Source of the DNA: Propionibacterium sp.
Lineage (GTDB): Bacteria; Actinomycetota; Actinomycetes; Propionibacteriales; Propionibacteriaceae
Assembly (NCBI GenBank): GCA_012517405.1
Contig: JAAYVB010000025.1
Span: 186,001 to 250,000 of the forward strand
DNA: 64,000 nucleotides
Direction: 5' to 3'
Each line of letters begins with the position of its first letter. Position 1 is the first letter of the stretch. A program made the translations under genes and the position numbers. Of this stretch, positions 18,669-28,653 are shown piece by piece. The notes beneath the pieces were generated by a model. It had not been told where the DNA came from and did no database searches. It saw only the letters and a program-made list of their open reading frames with translations.

Positions 18669-20413
18669 AGCACTTCCTCCTCCCACGCCGGCGCCATGTC
18701 GCGGGCGATCTTGATGTCGTCATTGCTGGTGCCGGCCGCAACCATCGGCCAGACCATCGCGTCCTTGCTGCACACGAACTCGACCACGACCGGACGATCG
18801 TTGATAGCCATCGCCTGGTTGATCACGTCGTCGACCTCATCCGGGCTGGTCGCCCGCAGGCCCACGCAGCCCATTGCCTCGGCCAGCAACGGGAAGTTCG
18901 GCACCGTGTCGGTCTCCAGGTCGGTGTTGGAGTAGCGGCCGCTGTAGAACAGGGTCTGCCACTGCCGGACCATGCCCAGCGCGTTGTTGTTGATGATGGC
19001 GATCTTGATCGGGATGTTGTTCAGCGCGCAGGTGACCAGTTCCTGGTTGGTCATCTGGAAACAGCCGTCCCCGTCAATGCCCCAGACCACCTTGTCGGGC
19101 GCTCCGACCTTGGCGCCCATGGCGGCCGGGACGCAGTAGCCCATGGTGCCCGCCCCACCCGAGGTGAGCCACTTGCCCGGCTTGGCGAACGGCAGGAAGT
19201 GCGCCGACCACATCTGATGCTGGCCGACACCGGTGGCGAAGATGGCGTCGGGTCCGGCGATCTCCCCGATCCGCTTGATCACCTGCTGCGGCGTCAGGCG
19301 TCCGTCGGAGCTTTCGGTCCAGCCCACCGGATACCGCTCCTTGAGCCCCTTCAGGTAGCCCGACCAGGTCTGGAAGTCCGGGATCTTCTCGTTGCGCAAC
19401 GCCTCGATCAGTCCGTTCAAGAAGACCTTGGCGTCGCCGACCACCGGCACGTCCACCGCGCGGTTCTTACCGATCTCTGCGGGGTCGATGTCGGCGTGAA
19501 TCACCTTGGCGTCGGGTGCGAAGGAGTCGAGACGCCCGGTGACCCGATCGTCGAATCGGGTTCCGACGGCGATGAGCAGATCGGATTTCTGCAGCGCGCC
19601 GACCGCGGAGACCGAGCCGTGCATGCCCGGCATCCCCATGTGCAGCGGATGATCGTCGGGAAAGGCACCGCGGGCCATCAGGGTGGTGACCACCGGAATG
19701 TCGGCCAGGTCGACCAGATCGGCCAACTCCTGCCAGGCGCGGGCCTTGAGCACGCCGCCGCCGATGTACAGCACCGGACGCTTGGACTCGCAGATCAGCT
19801 TCGCGGCTTCCTTCACCTGCCGGATATGCGGCTGGGTGTTGGGCTTGTAGCCGGGTAGCAGGAGCTCATCGTCGTAGTCGAACGGTGCGCTGCCGGACAA
19901 CGCATCCTTGGCGATGTCGACCAGCACCGGTCCCGGACGCCCGGTCGAGGCGATGTGGAAGGCCGCCTTGATGGCTTCGGGAATGTCCTCGGTGCGCTTG
20001 ACGAGGAAGTTGTGCTTGGTGACCGGCATCGTGATGCCGCGGATATCGGCTTCCTGGAAGCCGTCGGTTCCGATGAGCGCGGAATTGACCTGTCCGGTGA
20101 TCGCGACCATCGGCACCGAGTCCAGGTTGGCATCGGCCAATGGGGTGACCAGGTTGGTCGCACCCGGGCCGGAGGTCGCGATACAGACCCCGACCCGTCC
20201 GGTGGCGACGGCGTAGCCCTCGGCGGCGTGCCCGGCGCCCTGTTCGTGGCGGACCAGGATGTGGCGAATGGACGAATCGAAAAGCGGATCGTATGCCGGC
20301 AGGATTGCCCCGCCCGGAATGCCGAAGGCTACTTCCACGCCGCAACGCTCCAATGACGTGACGAGCGCCTGTGCTCCGGTCATGATCGGCAGATCGGCTG
20401 GCTGCTTGGCCAT
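18665..20413 (-). CDS. ilvB: Acetolactate synthase catalytic (large) subunit
   Basis: 582 residues. ThDP- and FAD-dependent enzyme that condenses two pyruvates, or pyruvate with 2-oxobutyrate, as the first common step to Val/Leu and Ile. The ThDP glutamate is in [17 protein letters not shown] (about residue 58), the central FAD domain spans about 200-340, and the ThDP-Mg motif [12 protein letters not shown]...NN is in the C-terminal domain. Preceded by a leader with a terminator (see 20450-20543), so expression is probably attenuated. ilvN and ilvC follow without a break. Confidence 0.97.
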   Translation of the reverse strand: MAKQPADLPIMTGAQALVTSLERCGVEVAFGIPGGAILPAYDPLFDSSIRHILVRHEQGAGHAAEGYAVATGRVGVCIATSGPGATNLVTPLADANLDSVPMVAITGQVNSALIGTDGFQEADIRGITMPVTKHNFLVKRTEDIPEAIKAAFHIASTGRPGPVLVDIAKDALSGSAPFDYDDELLLPGYKPNTQPHIRQVKEAAKLICESKRPVLYIGGGVLKARAWQELADLVDLADIPVVTTLMARGAFPDDHPLHMGMPGMHGSVSAVGALQKSDLLIAVGTRFDDRVTGRLDSFAPDAKVIHADIDPAEIGKNRAVDVPVVGDAKVFLNGLIEALRNEKIPDFQTWSGYLKGLKERYPVGWTESSDGRLTPQQVIKRIGEIAGPDAIFATGVGQHQMWSAHFLPFAKPGKWLTSGGAGTMGYCVPAAMGAKVGAPDKVVWGIDGDGCFQMTNQELVTCALNNIPIKIAIINNNALGMVRQWQTLFYSGRYSNTDLETDTVPNFPLLAEAMGCVGLRATSPDEVDDVINQAMAINDRPVVVEFVCSKDAMVWPMVAAGTSNDDIKIARDMAPAWEEEVL

Positions 20414-20449
20414 CGGCGATTTCCTCTCTGTGTGATGGCAGGATCAGTG

Positions 20450-20486
20450 CAAAAAAAACCCCCGCTGCCGTGATGGCAGGCGAGGG
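20450..20486 (-). terminator. Attenuator terminator in the ilvB leader
   Basis: On the minus strand, 37 bp before the ilvB ATG, a GC-rich hairpin (10 or more pairs with one bulged C, loop ATCAC) is followed directly by eight T. It lies after the short leader ORF at 20511-20543 and after an 11-bp hairpin (20502-20512 with 20487-20497, loop AACT). A rho-independent terminator between promoter and first gene is the hallmark of attenuation. Confidence 0.8.
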
Positions 20487-20510
20487 AGCGCTCCGTCAGT
20501 TGACGAAGCG

Positions 20511-20543
20511 CTAATGAAGTACGAGACCCTGTCGGTTGTGCAC
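20511..20543 (-). CDS. Candidate ilvB leader peptide (10 residues, Leu-Val-Leu)
   Basis: A short frame starting with GTG at 20543 encodes VHNRQGLVLH and stops with TAG at 20511-20513. Codons CTC-GTA-CTT give Leu-Val-Leu just before the stop, and the following 11-bp hairpin begins inside the stop codon, so ribosome stalling at these codons would affect hairpin folding. No Shine-Dalgarno is visible; a weak AATCAT six bases upstream could be a -10 for a leaderless start. An overlapping ATG frame (20551) without branched-chain codons is the competing reading. Confidence 0.45.
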   Translation of the reverse strand: MHNRQGLVLH

Positions 20544-20702
20544 GTAGCCATGATTGCACGGGGCACCAACCGCGACCAAAACCTGTCTCGCATCGCGAAC
20601 AGCCGGGCGCCTGGCAATGCGTCCTCGTCAACGCTTCGAACAGCCTCCTGACACGCCCGGATGTCGCCAACCGCAGGCAGGGCCGAGGTGGTGTGCGGTC
20701 GC

Positions 20703-21470
20703 TCAGGCGAGCCGCACCGGGAAGCCCGCGGCGTCCAGCGCCTGTTTGACCTGTGCGACCGTGAGCACCCCGAAGTGGAAGACGCTCGCCGCCAGCACGG
20801 CGTCCGCGCCGGCTCGTGCTGCGTCGACGAAGTGGCTGATCTGCCCGGCTCCTCCCGACGCAATCAGCGGGACGTCGACGACCTGCCGGACCGCGTCGAT
20901 CATCTCCAGGTCGAAGCCGTCGGTGGTGCCGTCGGCGTCCATCGAGTTCAGCAGCACCTCGCCGACACCACGATCGCAGGCCTCACGAACCCATTCCAGT
21001 GCATCCAGGCCGGCCGGCCTGCTGCCGCCGTGGGTGGTGACCCCGTAACCGGACGGCATGCCGGCCTCGCGCCGGGCGTCCAGGCTGAGCACCAGCACCT
21101 GATTGCCGAAGCGTCCGGTGATCTCGTCGATGACCGAGGGCTGCGCGATCGCGCCGGTGTTGATGCCGACCTTGTCCGCCCCGCAGCGCAGCAGCGCGTC
21201 CACATCGTCGACGCTGCGGATGCCGCCGCCGACCGTGAGCGGGATGAACACCGTCTCGGCGCAGCGCGTGACGACCTCACGGGTGGTTTCGCGTCCCCTG
21301 GATGAAGCGGAGATGTCGAGGAAGGTGATCTCGTCGGCGCCCTGCTCGTTGTAGCGGGCGGCGAGTTCGACGGGATCGCCCGCGTCGCGCAGGTGCTGGA
21401 AGTTGACGCCCTTGACCACCCGACCGTCGGTGACGTCGAGGCACGGAATCACGCGAATAGCCACAGCCAT
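20703..21470 (-). CDS. hisF: Imidazole glycerol phosphate synthase cyclase subunit
   Basis: 255 residues, a (beta/alpha)8 barrel. It uses ammonia from HisH to convert PRFAR into imidazole glycerol phosphate and AICAR in histidine synthesis. Catalytic Asp is in [19 protein letters not shown] (D12 region) and the second in LSLDAR (about residue 131); the phosphate-binding loops LTVGGGIRS and [15 protein letters not shown] are intact. hisH and the other his genes are not adjacent. No Shine-Dalgarno; TAACCT (21478-21483) is seven bases before the ATG, so it is probably leaderless. Confidence 0.96.
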   Translation of the reverse strand: MAVAIRVIPCLDVTDGRVVKGVNFQHLRDAGDPVELAARYNEQGADEITFLDISASSRGRETTREVVTRCAETVFIPLTVGGGIRSVDDVDALLRCGADKVGINTGAIAQPSVIDEITGRFGNQVLVLSLDARREAGMPSGYGVTTHGGSRPAGLDALEWVREACDRGVGEVLLNSMDADGTTDGFDLEMIDAVRQVVDVPLIASGGAGQISHFVDAARAGADAVLAASVFHFGVLTVAQVKQALDAAGFPVRLA

Positions 21471-21512
21471 ACCGCACAGGTTATCGGTCCGACGCCAGCC
21501 GGCGGCGTCCGG

Positions 21513-24257
21513 TCAGTCCTCGTCGACCGCGAAGTCGGCGATGTCACGGCGCATCACCGTGACGAGCTGGCGGCATTTCGGGGCCAGCGCCTCGGTGCCG
21601 GGAGCTTGGGCGATCTGTCCGGCCAGGTCGATCACCTGGCGCACCCAGCGGACGAAATCGCCGGCGGGCAGCCCGCTCGAGTCGAGCACCGCGGCCAGGC
21701 CCACCCCCGATGCCCACTGGTAGGCGGCGTCCGCGAAACCGATATCGGGTGCCGGGGTGCGCTCCACACGGTTGTCGCGCTCGACAATCCCCAGATCGCG
21801 CCAGATCCGGCGCACCCGGCTCTGCGCCTGTTCGCTGGGCGAGTCCGGCATCGTGCGCATCTGGCCCTGCTGATCGCCGCGCGACTCGTAGACCAGGCTC
21901 GACAGCACCGCCGCCAGTGCGGGCACCTCGAGGTCGTCGAATACGCTGTCCCGGATGCTCTCGGCCACCAGCAGATCGAGCTCGTTGTAGATGCGCGTCA
22001 GCATGGCGCCGCGCTCGGTGAGCCGGTCCCCGTCGAGGTAACCGAGGGAATCGAGGACCCCGCAGATCCGGTCGAAGCGATTCGCGATCGACTGCGCGCG
22101 CGCCTTGGCCTTGGCCCGGGTGCGTTCGTGACCGCGAGTCAACCGCAACGCCTGCTCGGCGGCCCGCGCGTGCTCCTCCCGATCGGGGCAGTCATGGCAC
22201 GGGTGGACGCGCAGCTGAGCCCGCAGCTCGGCGATCTCATCGGCCAGTTCGGCGTCGGCTCGCGGCCGGCCGGTCCGCACCGGGCGCTCACCCAGCGACT
22301 CGGCCCGCGCGGCCAGCGAATTCGCCAGCTGCCTGCGGTCGGCGGCCGAGCGAACATCGAATCTCTTGGGCACCCGCACCCGCGAGATCGCCGTGACCGG
22401 CTGGGTGACGTCGCGGTCGGCCAGCTGGACGATCTGGCGTCCCGCCGTCATCACCGTCGGCCAGGGCTGATGCGCCACCGCGGGGGTGATGACCGCGGCC
22501 CAGCCCTGATGCTTGCCGGCCGGGATCCAGAAGACGTCGCCGGCCTCCAGGTCTGTCAGCGATCCGGCGATCTCGGCGCGATGATCGCGTTTGCGTTCCT
22601 TGGCCGCCTCGGCCTCCAGCGCCCCGATGCGGTCGCGCAGTTCGGCGTACTGCCGGAAATCGCCGCGGTCGCACTCCGCCTGCGCCCACAAGATCTCGGC
22701 CTGCTCGTCATCGCGGCTGGCCTGCCGGGCCATCGCAACCACCCGCCGGTCGGTCTGGAACTGCGCGAAGCTCTGCTCCAGCAGCGCGCGGGCGCGCACC
22801 CGTCCGATCGACCCCACCAGATTGACCGCCATGTTGTAGGTCGGCGCGAAACTCGACTTCAGCGGATAGGTTCGCCGCGATGCCAGCCCGGCCAGTGCCC
22901 GCGGGTCCATTCCCGGTTGCCAGAACACCACGGCATGACCTTCGACGTCGATACCGCGTCGTCCGGCCCGGCCGGTCAGCTGGGTGTACTCGCCGGGGCT
23001 CAGCTCGGCGTGGGTCTCGCCGTTGTACTTCACGAGCTTCTCGACCACCACTGTGCGGGCCGGCATGTTGATGCCCAACGCCAGTGTCTCGGTGGCGAAG
23101 ACAACCTTCACCAGACCTTTGACGAAACCTTCCTCCACGATCGCCTTGAAGACCGGCAGCAGTCCGGCGTGATGGGCGGCGATGCCGCGTCCGAGGGCTT
23201 CGATGAAGGTGTCCCAGTCGAGCGCGCGTTTGTCGGCCGCGGTCAGCATGCCCACATGTTTCGCGGCGATCTGCAGCAATTGCTCGCGTTCGGCACGGTC
23301 GGTGAGCCGGATGTCGGATCCCAGCATCTGGCGAACTGCCTGGTCGCAGCCCTGTCTGCTGAAGATGAAGAAGATCGCGGGCAGCAGATTCTGCTGCCGC
23401 AGCACCTCGACCGCGCCGTCGCGCCGGGGTGCCCGGATGACGCCCTCCCCACTGGCGCGTTGCCGCGCTTCGATCTTGCCGCGCACCCGGCGGCCACGCA
23501 TCCGCCGGGAGTCATCGCGGGTGACCCGCGCGTCGGCCTTCGCCAGCCGCAGCAGCTCCGGATTGACATCGGCCCGGGACTGCGGCAGCGGTACTTCGGT
23601 GGGTGCTTGCCCCGCGAACAGGTCGTACAGTCTGCGGCCCACCAGCACATGCTGATAGAGCGGGACGACGCGGCGTTCGCTGACCACCACATCGACCTCG
23701 CCGCGCACTTCATCGAGCCACTCGCCGAATTCCTCGGCATTGGAGACCGTCGCGGACAGCGCGACCAGCTGAACCGAATCGGCCAGCCCGAGGATCACTT
23801 CCTCCCAGACGGCGCCGCGGAACCGGTCGGCCAGATAGTGCACCTCGTCCATCACTACCGAGGAAAGCCCCGACAGGGTCCGCGAGCGGGCATAGATCAT
23901 GTTGCGGAGCACCTCGGTGGTCATCACCACGATCGGCGCCTCGGAGTTGATCGAGGTGTCACCGGTCAGCAGGCCAACATTGTCTGCACCGTGCCGGGCC
24001 ACCAGATCATGGAACTTCTGGTTGCTCAGGGCCTTGATCGGGGTGGTGTAGAAGCACTTCGTGCCCTGCCGCAACGCCAGCCAGCAGGCGAACTCCCCCA
24101 CCACGGTCTTGCCCGACCCGGTCGGGGCGGCCACCAGCACGCCATGTCCCGAGGCGAGCTTCAGGCAGGCGTCGGTTTGGAAGTCGTCAAACGAAAATGA
24201 GTAGCCCGCAGCGAACTGCGCGACCACGTGGGCCAGCCCTGCGTCCGGTTCAGTCAT
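21513..24257 (-). CDS. helY: Ski2/Mtr4-like DEAD/DEAH-box RNA helicase (HelY type)
   Basis: 914 residues. Walker A in APTGSGKTVVGEF (about residue 42), motif II DEVHYLAD (about 137), motif III SATVSN, and motif VI QLTGRAGRRGIDVEG mark a Ski2-like superfamily 2 helicase. The C-terminal third ends in a DSHCT-like domain, with a basic linker region in between. Actinobacterial HelY is presumed to act in RNA turnover. Its ATG overlaps the end of the upstream lipid kinase gene by 8 bp, so translation is coupled; hisF on the same strand follows 42 bp later. Confidence 0.92.
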   Translation of the reverse strand: MTEPDAGLAHVVAQFAAGYSFSFDDFQTDACLKLASGHGVLVAAPTGSGKTVVGEFACWLALRQGTKCFYTTPIKALSNQKFHDLVARHGADNVGLLTGDTSINSEAPIVVMTTEVLRNMIYARSRTLSGLSSVVMDEVHYLADRFRGAVWEEVILGLADSVQLVALSATVSNAEEFGEWLDEVRGEVDVVVSERRVVPLYQHVLVGRRLYDLFAGQAPTEVPLPQSRADVNPELLRLAKADARVTRDDSRRMRGRRVRGKIEARQRASGEGVIRAPRRDGAVEVLRQQNLLPAIFFIFSRQGCDQAVRQMLGSDIRLTDRAEREQLLQIAAKHVGMLTAADKRALDWDTFIEALGRGIAAHHAGLLPVFKAIVEEGFVKGLVKVVFATETLALGINMPARTVVVEKLVKYNGETHAELSPGEYTQLTGRAGRRGIDVEGHAVVFWQPGMDPRALAGLASRRTYPLKSSFAPTYNMAVNLVGSIGRVRARALLEQSFAQFQTDRRVVAMARQASRDDEQAEILWAQAECDRGDFRQYAELRDRIGALEAEAAKERKRDHRAEIAGSLTDLEAGDVFWIPAGKHQGWAAVITPAVAHQPWPTVMTAGRQIVQLADRDVTQPVTAISRVRVPKRFDVRSAADRRQLANSLAARAESLGERPVRTGRPRADAELADEIAELRAQLRVHPCHDCPDREEHARAAEQALRLTRGHERTRAKAKARAQSIANRFDRICGVLDSLGYLDGDRLTERGAMLTRIYNELDLLVAESIRDSVFDDLEVPALAAVLSSLVYESRGDQQGQMRTMPDSPSEQAQSRVRRIWRDLGIVERDNRVERTPAPDIGFADAAYQWASGVGLAAVLDSSGLPAGDFVRWVRQVIDLAGQIAQAPGTEALAPKCRQLVTVMRRDIADFAVDED

Positions 24258-25188
24258 TACCCACCACGATAGTCAGTGCCGACGGCACGCAGCTGATGCG
24301 CAACGGGGTGGCCCCGAGTTCTTCGCCGTCGGCCATCGGCACCAGCCCGTCCCCGTCGACGATCACCTCGTGCGCCTGCAGCTGGGTGATCGCCGGATGC
24401 TTGACGAAACCGGGGCGGAACAACAGGGGGAAGAGCCTGATCAACGTCCATCGGCTGACCGGCCCGATCATCATGATGTCGAGCAGGCCGTCGATCACAT
24501 CGGCGGCCGGGCACAGATGGATGCCGCCGCCGACGTAGCCGGCGTTGCCGACCGCGGCGATCACGGCGCGGGTATGCAACGGCCGGCCGTCGATCGTCAA
24601 CCGGTAGTTCAGCGGCCGCAGTCGCGCCATCTCGGCGAGCAGCGACCACGCATACGATCTCACCTTCGCGTGATTGACCCGATAGTTGACCTTCGCGTCA
24701 TAGCCCGTGGAGACGACCGAGCCCACATATCGTTGCTTGTGGCCGTCGGTGAGGTCGCCGGTGACCAGCGCCAGGTCGATCATCTTGGTGTGCCCGGTGA
24801 TGATCGCCTGAACCGCCTCGGCGGGTTTGCGCGGGATGCCCACACCGCGCGCGAAATCGTCACCGGTGCCGGTGGGAATGATCGCCAATGGGAGGTGGCT
24901 GCCTGCGCAGGCATTCAGTCCCAGGCTCGCCATCCCGTCGCCGCCCATCATCACCAGCACATCCGGACGGCGGCCGGCTTCGGCCGGTGCGGCTTGGGCC
25001 ACCGCAGCGAGCGCCAGCTGCCGGGCGTCGTCGAACGAACGCGTGCGCATGATCCGCAGCTCGGAGTCGGGCAGGCCTTCTTGGAGGGCCGCCTGTACCC
25101 TGGGCAGCAGGCGGGTCGCGCGCCCTCGTCCCGATCGAGGATTGACGACAACGGTCACGACATGCCGTCGACGCTGAACACCTGCCAT
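24250..25188 (-). CDS. Diacylglycerol/lipid kinase family protein (YegS/DgkB type)
   Basis: 312 residues from the ATG at 25188; the frame continues open upstream, but that part is antisense to the metallophosphoesterase gene. N-terminal VTVVVNPRSGRGRATRLLP and the ATP-binding MMGGDGMASLGLNA with PTGTGDDFARGVGIP are the DAGK catalytic signature, followed by a beta-sandwich C-terminal domain. It would phosphorylate diacylglycerol, sphingoid or related lipids at the membrane face. No clear Shine-Dalgarno, so the start is less certain. Overlaps helY by 8 bp. Confidence 0.88.
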   Translation of the reverse strand: MAGVQRRRHVVTVVVNPRSGRGRATRLLPRVQAALQEGLPDSELRIMRTRSFDDARQLALAAVAQAAPAEAGRRPDVLVMMGGDGMASLGLNACAGSHLPLAIIPTGTGDDFARGVGIPRKPAEAVQAIITGHTKMIDLALVTGDLTDGHKQRYVGSVVSTGYDAKVNYRVNHAKVRSYAWSLLAEMARLRPLNYRLTIDGRPLHTRAVIAAVGNAGYVGGGIHLCPAADVIDGLLDIMMIGPVSRWTLIRLFPLLFRPGFVKHPAITQLQAHEVIVDGDGLVPMADGEELGATPLRISCVPSALTIVVGND

Positions 25189-25305
25189 AGGTGGGGACTC
25201 TACCGTGAATGGGCTGGTGGGCGGCACGATTCTGCTCGGGGCGTGAGCGGCAATCTGCGGAACCAAATCGGTATTTCGAACGCCCAGGGGGTAGGTTAAG
25301 GGTCT

Positions 25306-26667
25306 GTGGATTACCAGTTGAGCACTGCCACCATCGATGCACCAGCAGCAGCCGACTCGTTTACCCGGGGCAGGGTGCTGGCCACCGATCTCGAAGTGTT
25401 GACCGTCACCCCCACCAGCGTCGTGATCAGCTGGGTCACCCATGCAGCCAGGCTGGGCATCGCCATCCCCAAACCGGTCGCCGTCGGAACCGAGGTCGCC
25501 ATCGGCCCGGTGGGCGGCCCGATGCAGTTGGTACACGAGGATCCGACCCCACGGGTCTACCACGTCGTGGAGATCACCGGTCTCGAGCCGGGCCGAACCT
25601 ACCAGTTCCAGGCATCGTCGGAGGGAAAGCTGGCCGCAGCCGCGCTGCGTCCCACCCGGGTCGTCGGGTGCTGCGAGCGCACCCGCCAGTTCACGACGCT
25701 GACCGTGCCGAAGGGCCGCTATCTGACCACGGTTGCGGTGGTCAACGACATCCACATCGGCGAACGCCGGCAGGGCATCGTGCTCGGGGCATTGCCGACC
25801 TCGGTCTGTCCCCGGCCGGATCAGGCGGATTACCCCCGGATGATGTGCGCCGCTGCGCTGGACGAACTGACCGGCCGCCATGGCCGGCCGCTGCTGATCG
25901 CCAACGGAGACATCACCTACGACAACACCCCCGAACAGAACCGGATCGCCCGCAAGCTGCTGGACGGCTACGGCACCGAACTGGTCGACTGGGTCGCCAC
26001 CCGGGGAAACCACGATCATCCCAGGCGTGATGACGACCCTTTTGGTGATTACTTCGTCGGCTACCAGCAGGCCCAGGCCGTATCGGAGCCCAGCGGGCTG
26101 CGGGTACTCGCGATGGATTCCACCCGCGGGTCCGGGGGCGGCTGGATCCTTCCCGGCCAGTACGCCCAGATCATGGCCGAGCTGGAGACCGACCCGCAGC
26201 GTCCGACCCTGGCGACCACGCATCACCCGGTCACCACCGATGCGGCATGGTCGTCGGCATCAGGACCGCAGTTCATGCTGCGCGGGCGTGACCGGCTACG
26301 GCTGCAGCTGATCGAACGCCAGGCGCCCGGGGTGTTTCTGCACCTGGCCGGGCACACCCACCGGATGCGCCGCGACCGCGCCGATCTGGCCGACACCAAC
26401 GCGCGCTATCTGGAGAACGCAGCTTGCGCCGCCTATCCCGGCGGCTACAGCTTGATCCATCTGTTCGAGGGCGGCTACCTGGTGAACTTTTGGCGGGTGA
26501 GCGATCCGACTGCGCTGCAGTGGATCTACCGCAGTCGCTGGCAGTCGCTGGGCATCGGCGCCCACCTCATGCTCGGCTCCACCGCGGACCGCAACCACCG
26601 GGTCGATATCGATCTGTCAGGACTGCGGCCGAGCGGGCGTACGGTACCGGCCGAACTCGGGATCTGA
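25306..26667 (+). CDS. Calcineurin-like metallophosphoesterase with N-terminal purple acid phosphatase-type domain
   Basis: 453 residues, GTG start at 25306. Residues about 25-135 form a fibronectin-III-like domain as in purple acid phosphatases (TSVVISWVT, VEITGLEPGRTYQFQ). The phosphatase core has all metal ligands: D148 and H150 in NDIHIGE, GD at 201-202, GNHD at 234-237, His306/307 in TTHHP, and GHTH at 349-352. No signal peptide or membrane anchor is seen at this start, unusual for an enzyme of this architecture, so it may be cytoplasmic. Substrate unknown. Converges on rsmE with 3 bp between stops. Confidence 0.87.
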   Translation: MDYQLSTATIDAPAAADSFTRGRVLATDLEVLTVTPTSVVISWVTHAARLGIAIPKPVAVGTEVAIGPVGGPMQLVHEDPTPRVYHVVEITGLEPGRTYQFQASSEGKLAAAALRPTRVVGCCERTRQFTTLTVPKGRYLTTVAVVNDIHIGERRQGIVLGALPTSVCPRPDQADYPRMMCAAALDELTGRHGRPLLIANGDITYDNTPEQNRIARKLLDGYGTELVDWVATRGNHDHPRRDDDPFGDYFVGYQQAQAVSEPSGLRVLAMDSTRGSGGGWILPGQYAQIMAELETDPQRPTLATTHHPVTTDAAWSSASGPQFMLRGRDRLRLQLIERQAPGVFLHLAGHTHRMRRDRADLADTNARYLENAACAAYPGGYSLIHLFEGGYLVNFWRVSDPTALQWIYRSRWQSLGIGAHLMLGSTADRNHRVDIDLSGLRPSGRTVPAELGI

Positions 26668-26670
26668 GAG

Positions 26671-27426
26671 CTAGCCTGCCTGCCGGGCGGCCAGCACCTG
26701 CAACTGAGCCAGACTCACCACGCCCGCGCTGGAGGTGCGCAGCACCCCGTCGCCCAGGCTCACCGCCGTGGCACCGGCCTGCTCGAAGCACCGGAGTTCA
26801 TCGGGGCTGATGCCGCCTTCGGGGCCGATGATGACGACCACCTCACCGGTGGCCGGAACGTCGACGCTCGCCAGCCGAATCGTCGCTTCCTCGTGGGCGA
26901 CCAGCGCCAGATCGGCGCCCGCAATGACGTCCACGATGTCGGCGGTGGACGCATACTCGACGTCGGGCACCCGGAATCGACGAGACTGCTTGGTGGAAGC
27001 ACGGGCAACCGCCTGCCACTTGGCGAGGCCTTTCGCGGACTTGTCGGGGATACCTGCCCGGGCGTCCCAGCGGACCACGCTGCGCGAGGCCTGCCAGGCG
27101 ATGATGCGGTCGGCGCCGAGCTCGGTCAGGGATTCAACGGCTATCTCGGAGCGTTCGCCCTTGGCCAGCGCTTGGACGATCGTCCAGCGGTGCCTGCCCG
27201 GCGCGGCGATCAGCACCTCGTCGATGCGCACCACAAGCCCCTGCTTGCTGGTCTCGATCACCGGCCCGCGGATCGCCCGTCCGGCTCCGTCGGCCACCAG
27301 CAGCTGCTCACCGACGCGGGTGCGCTTGACCACCGCCGCGTGGCGTCCCTCATCGCCGCCAAGCTCCACCAGGCCACCGGGACGCGGATCAGCACCCAGA
27401 TCGGCCAGGTAGAGCGCGTCGGTCAT
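26671..27426 (-). CDS. rsmE: 16S rRNA (uracil(1498)-N3)-methyltransferase
   Basis: 251 residues, SPOUT/trefoil-knot methyltransferase that methylates U1498 in the ribosomal decoding region. The N-terminal PUA-like domain (about 1-70) is followed by the knot with the SAM-binding VVIIGPEGGISPDELRCFE and the closing SLGDGVLRTSSAGVVSLAQLQ. Its ATG shares a base with the dnaJ stop (TGATG), so it is the last gene of hrcA-dnaJ-rsmE, a common actinobacterial arrangement. Confidence 0.95.
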   Translation of the reverse strand: MTDALYLADLGADPRPGGLVELGGDEGRHAAVVKRTRVGEQLLVADGAGRAIRGPVIETSKQGLVVRIDEVLIAAPGRHRWTIVQALAKGERSEIAVESLTELGADRIIAWQASRSVVRWDARAGIPDKSAKGLAKWQAVARASTKQSRRFRVPDVEYASTADIVDVIAGADLALVAHEEATIRLASVDVPATGEVVVIIGPEGGISPDELRCFEQAGATAVSLGDGVLRTSSAGVVSLAQLQVLAARQAG

Positions 27427-28640
27427 CAGCTGAAGACGTCCTTGAGGCGGTTGAAGAAGCCCTTCTCCTCCGGCTTGGTCAGCACCTCCGGACCGGCCTC
27501 GCCCCTCAACCGAGCCAGCTGGGCCAGCAGCTCGCGCTGCTCGGCGTCCAGCTTCGTCGGGGTCTGGACGAGCATGGTGACACCCAGGTCGCCGCGCGGG
27601 GTCTCACCGCGACGGTTGGTCCGCAGGCTCGGCACGCCGTGGCCCGCCATGACCAGGCGGGTGCCCGACTGGGTTCCGGCCGGCACCTCGACGTGTACCT
27701 TGCGGCGATCCTCAGGGCAGTCGGGCAGCTCGGATTCCAGGGTGTCGATGTCGATGTGGGTGCCCAGCGCGGCCAGCGCCATCGGCAACCTGACGACCAT
27801 TTCGAGATTGTCGTGGTCACGCCGGAAGACATCGTGCGGCAGCACCTGGATCTCGACGTAGAGGTCGCCGGCGGGCCCGGCACCGGGTCCGATCTCGCCC
27901 TGACCGGACAGGTGAACCCGGTTGCCGGTGTCGACACCACCGGGAATCTTGACATTGATGGTGCGCTGCTGGGAGATGCGGCCGTGGCCGGAGCATTCGG
28001 GGCAGGGTTCGGGAATGATGTTCCCGAAGCCCTGGCACGACGGGCAGGGCTGCGAGGTGCGGATCTCGCCGAGGATCGAGCGCTGCGAGACGATGATCTC
28101 GCCGCGTCCCTGGCACCGGGTGCAGGTAACGGGCTCGCGATTGTCCTTCGAGCCGGAGCCGTTGCAGGCATCACACAGCACGTAGGTGTCGAAGGTGACC
28201 GGCTTGGTCACCCCGAAGACAGCCTCCGGCAGCGTCAGCTTGGTGCGAATGAGTTGATCCTGGCCGCGCCGGACGCGGGACTTCGGCCCGCGGCTGGCGG
28301 TGGTCTGGCCGAACATCGCGCCGAACAGATCGCCGATGTCGAAGCCCTGCCCGCCGGCGTAGGCGTTGAAGCCGGAGAAGCCACCCATCCTCGAGAACGG
28401 ATCACCACCGGCGGCGCCGTGACCCATCGGGTCACCGCCCCGGTCGAAGACGGCCCGCTTGTTGGGGTCGCTCAAGACCTCGTAGGCCTCGTTGACCTGC
28501 TTGAACTTCTCTTCGGCGTCCGCATCGGTGGCCACATCGGGATGCACCTTCATGGCCATCTTGCGGTAAGCCTTCTTGATCTGCTCCGCACTGGCATCCC
28601 GGGGCACGCCCAGTACCTGGTAGTAGTCAGGGTTGCTCAT
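27426..28640 (-). CDS. dnaJ: Molecular chaperone DnaJ (HrcA-linked copy)
   Basis: 404 residues. The start is the ATG at 28640 ([11 protein letters not shown]); an in-frame ATG 42 bp upstream overlaps hrcA. J domain (1-70) with the HPD motif, a Gly/Phe/Met-rich region, four CxxCxGxG zinc motifs ([32 protein letters not shown]), then the substrate-binding C-terminal domains. It stimulates DnaK ATPase. The hrcA link marks it as the DnaJ2-type copy; dnaK is not in the window. 13 bp after hrcA and one base shared with rsmE, so co-transcribed and under the CIRCE operator. Confidence 0.96.
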   Translation of the reverse strand: MSNPDYYQVLGVPRDASAEQIKKAYRKMAMKVHPDVATDADAEEKFKQVNEAYEVLSDPNKRAVFDRGGDPMGHGAAGGDPFSRMGGFSGFNAYAGGQGFDIGDLFGAMFGQTTASRGPKSRVRRGQDQLIRTKLTLPEAVFGVTKPVTFDTYVLCDACNGSGSKDNREPVTCTRCQGRGEIIVSQRSILGEIRTSQPCPSCQGFGNIIPEPCPECSGHGRISQQRTINVKIPGGVDTGNRVHLSGQGEIGPGAGPAGDLYVEIQVLPHDVFRRDHDNLEMVVRLPMALAALGTHIDIDTLESELPDCPEDRRKVHVEVPAGTQSGTRLVMAGHGVPSLRTNRRGETPRGDLGVTMLVQTPTKLDAEQRELLAQLARLRGEAGPEVLTKPEEKGFFNRLKDVFS

Positions 28641-28653
28641 CAGTTGTTCTCGT

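Noticed and set aside
21393-24200. 935-codon plus-strand open frame opposite hisF and helY
   Set aside because: The opposite strand has complete helicase motifs I-VI; this frame has none and is typical antisense composition.
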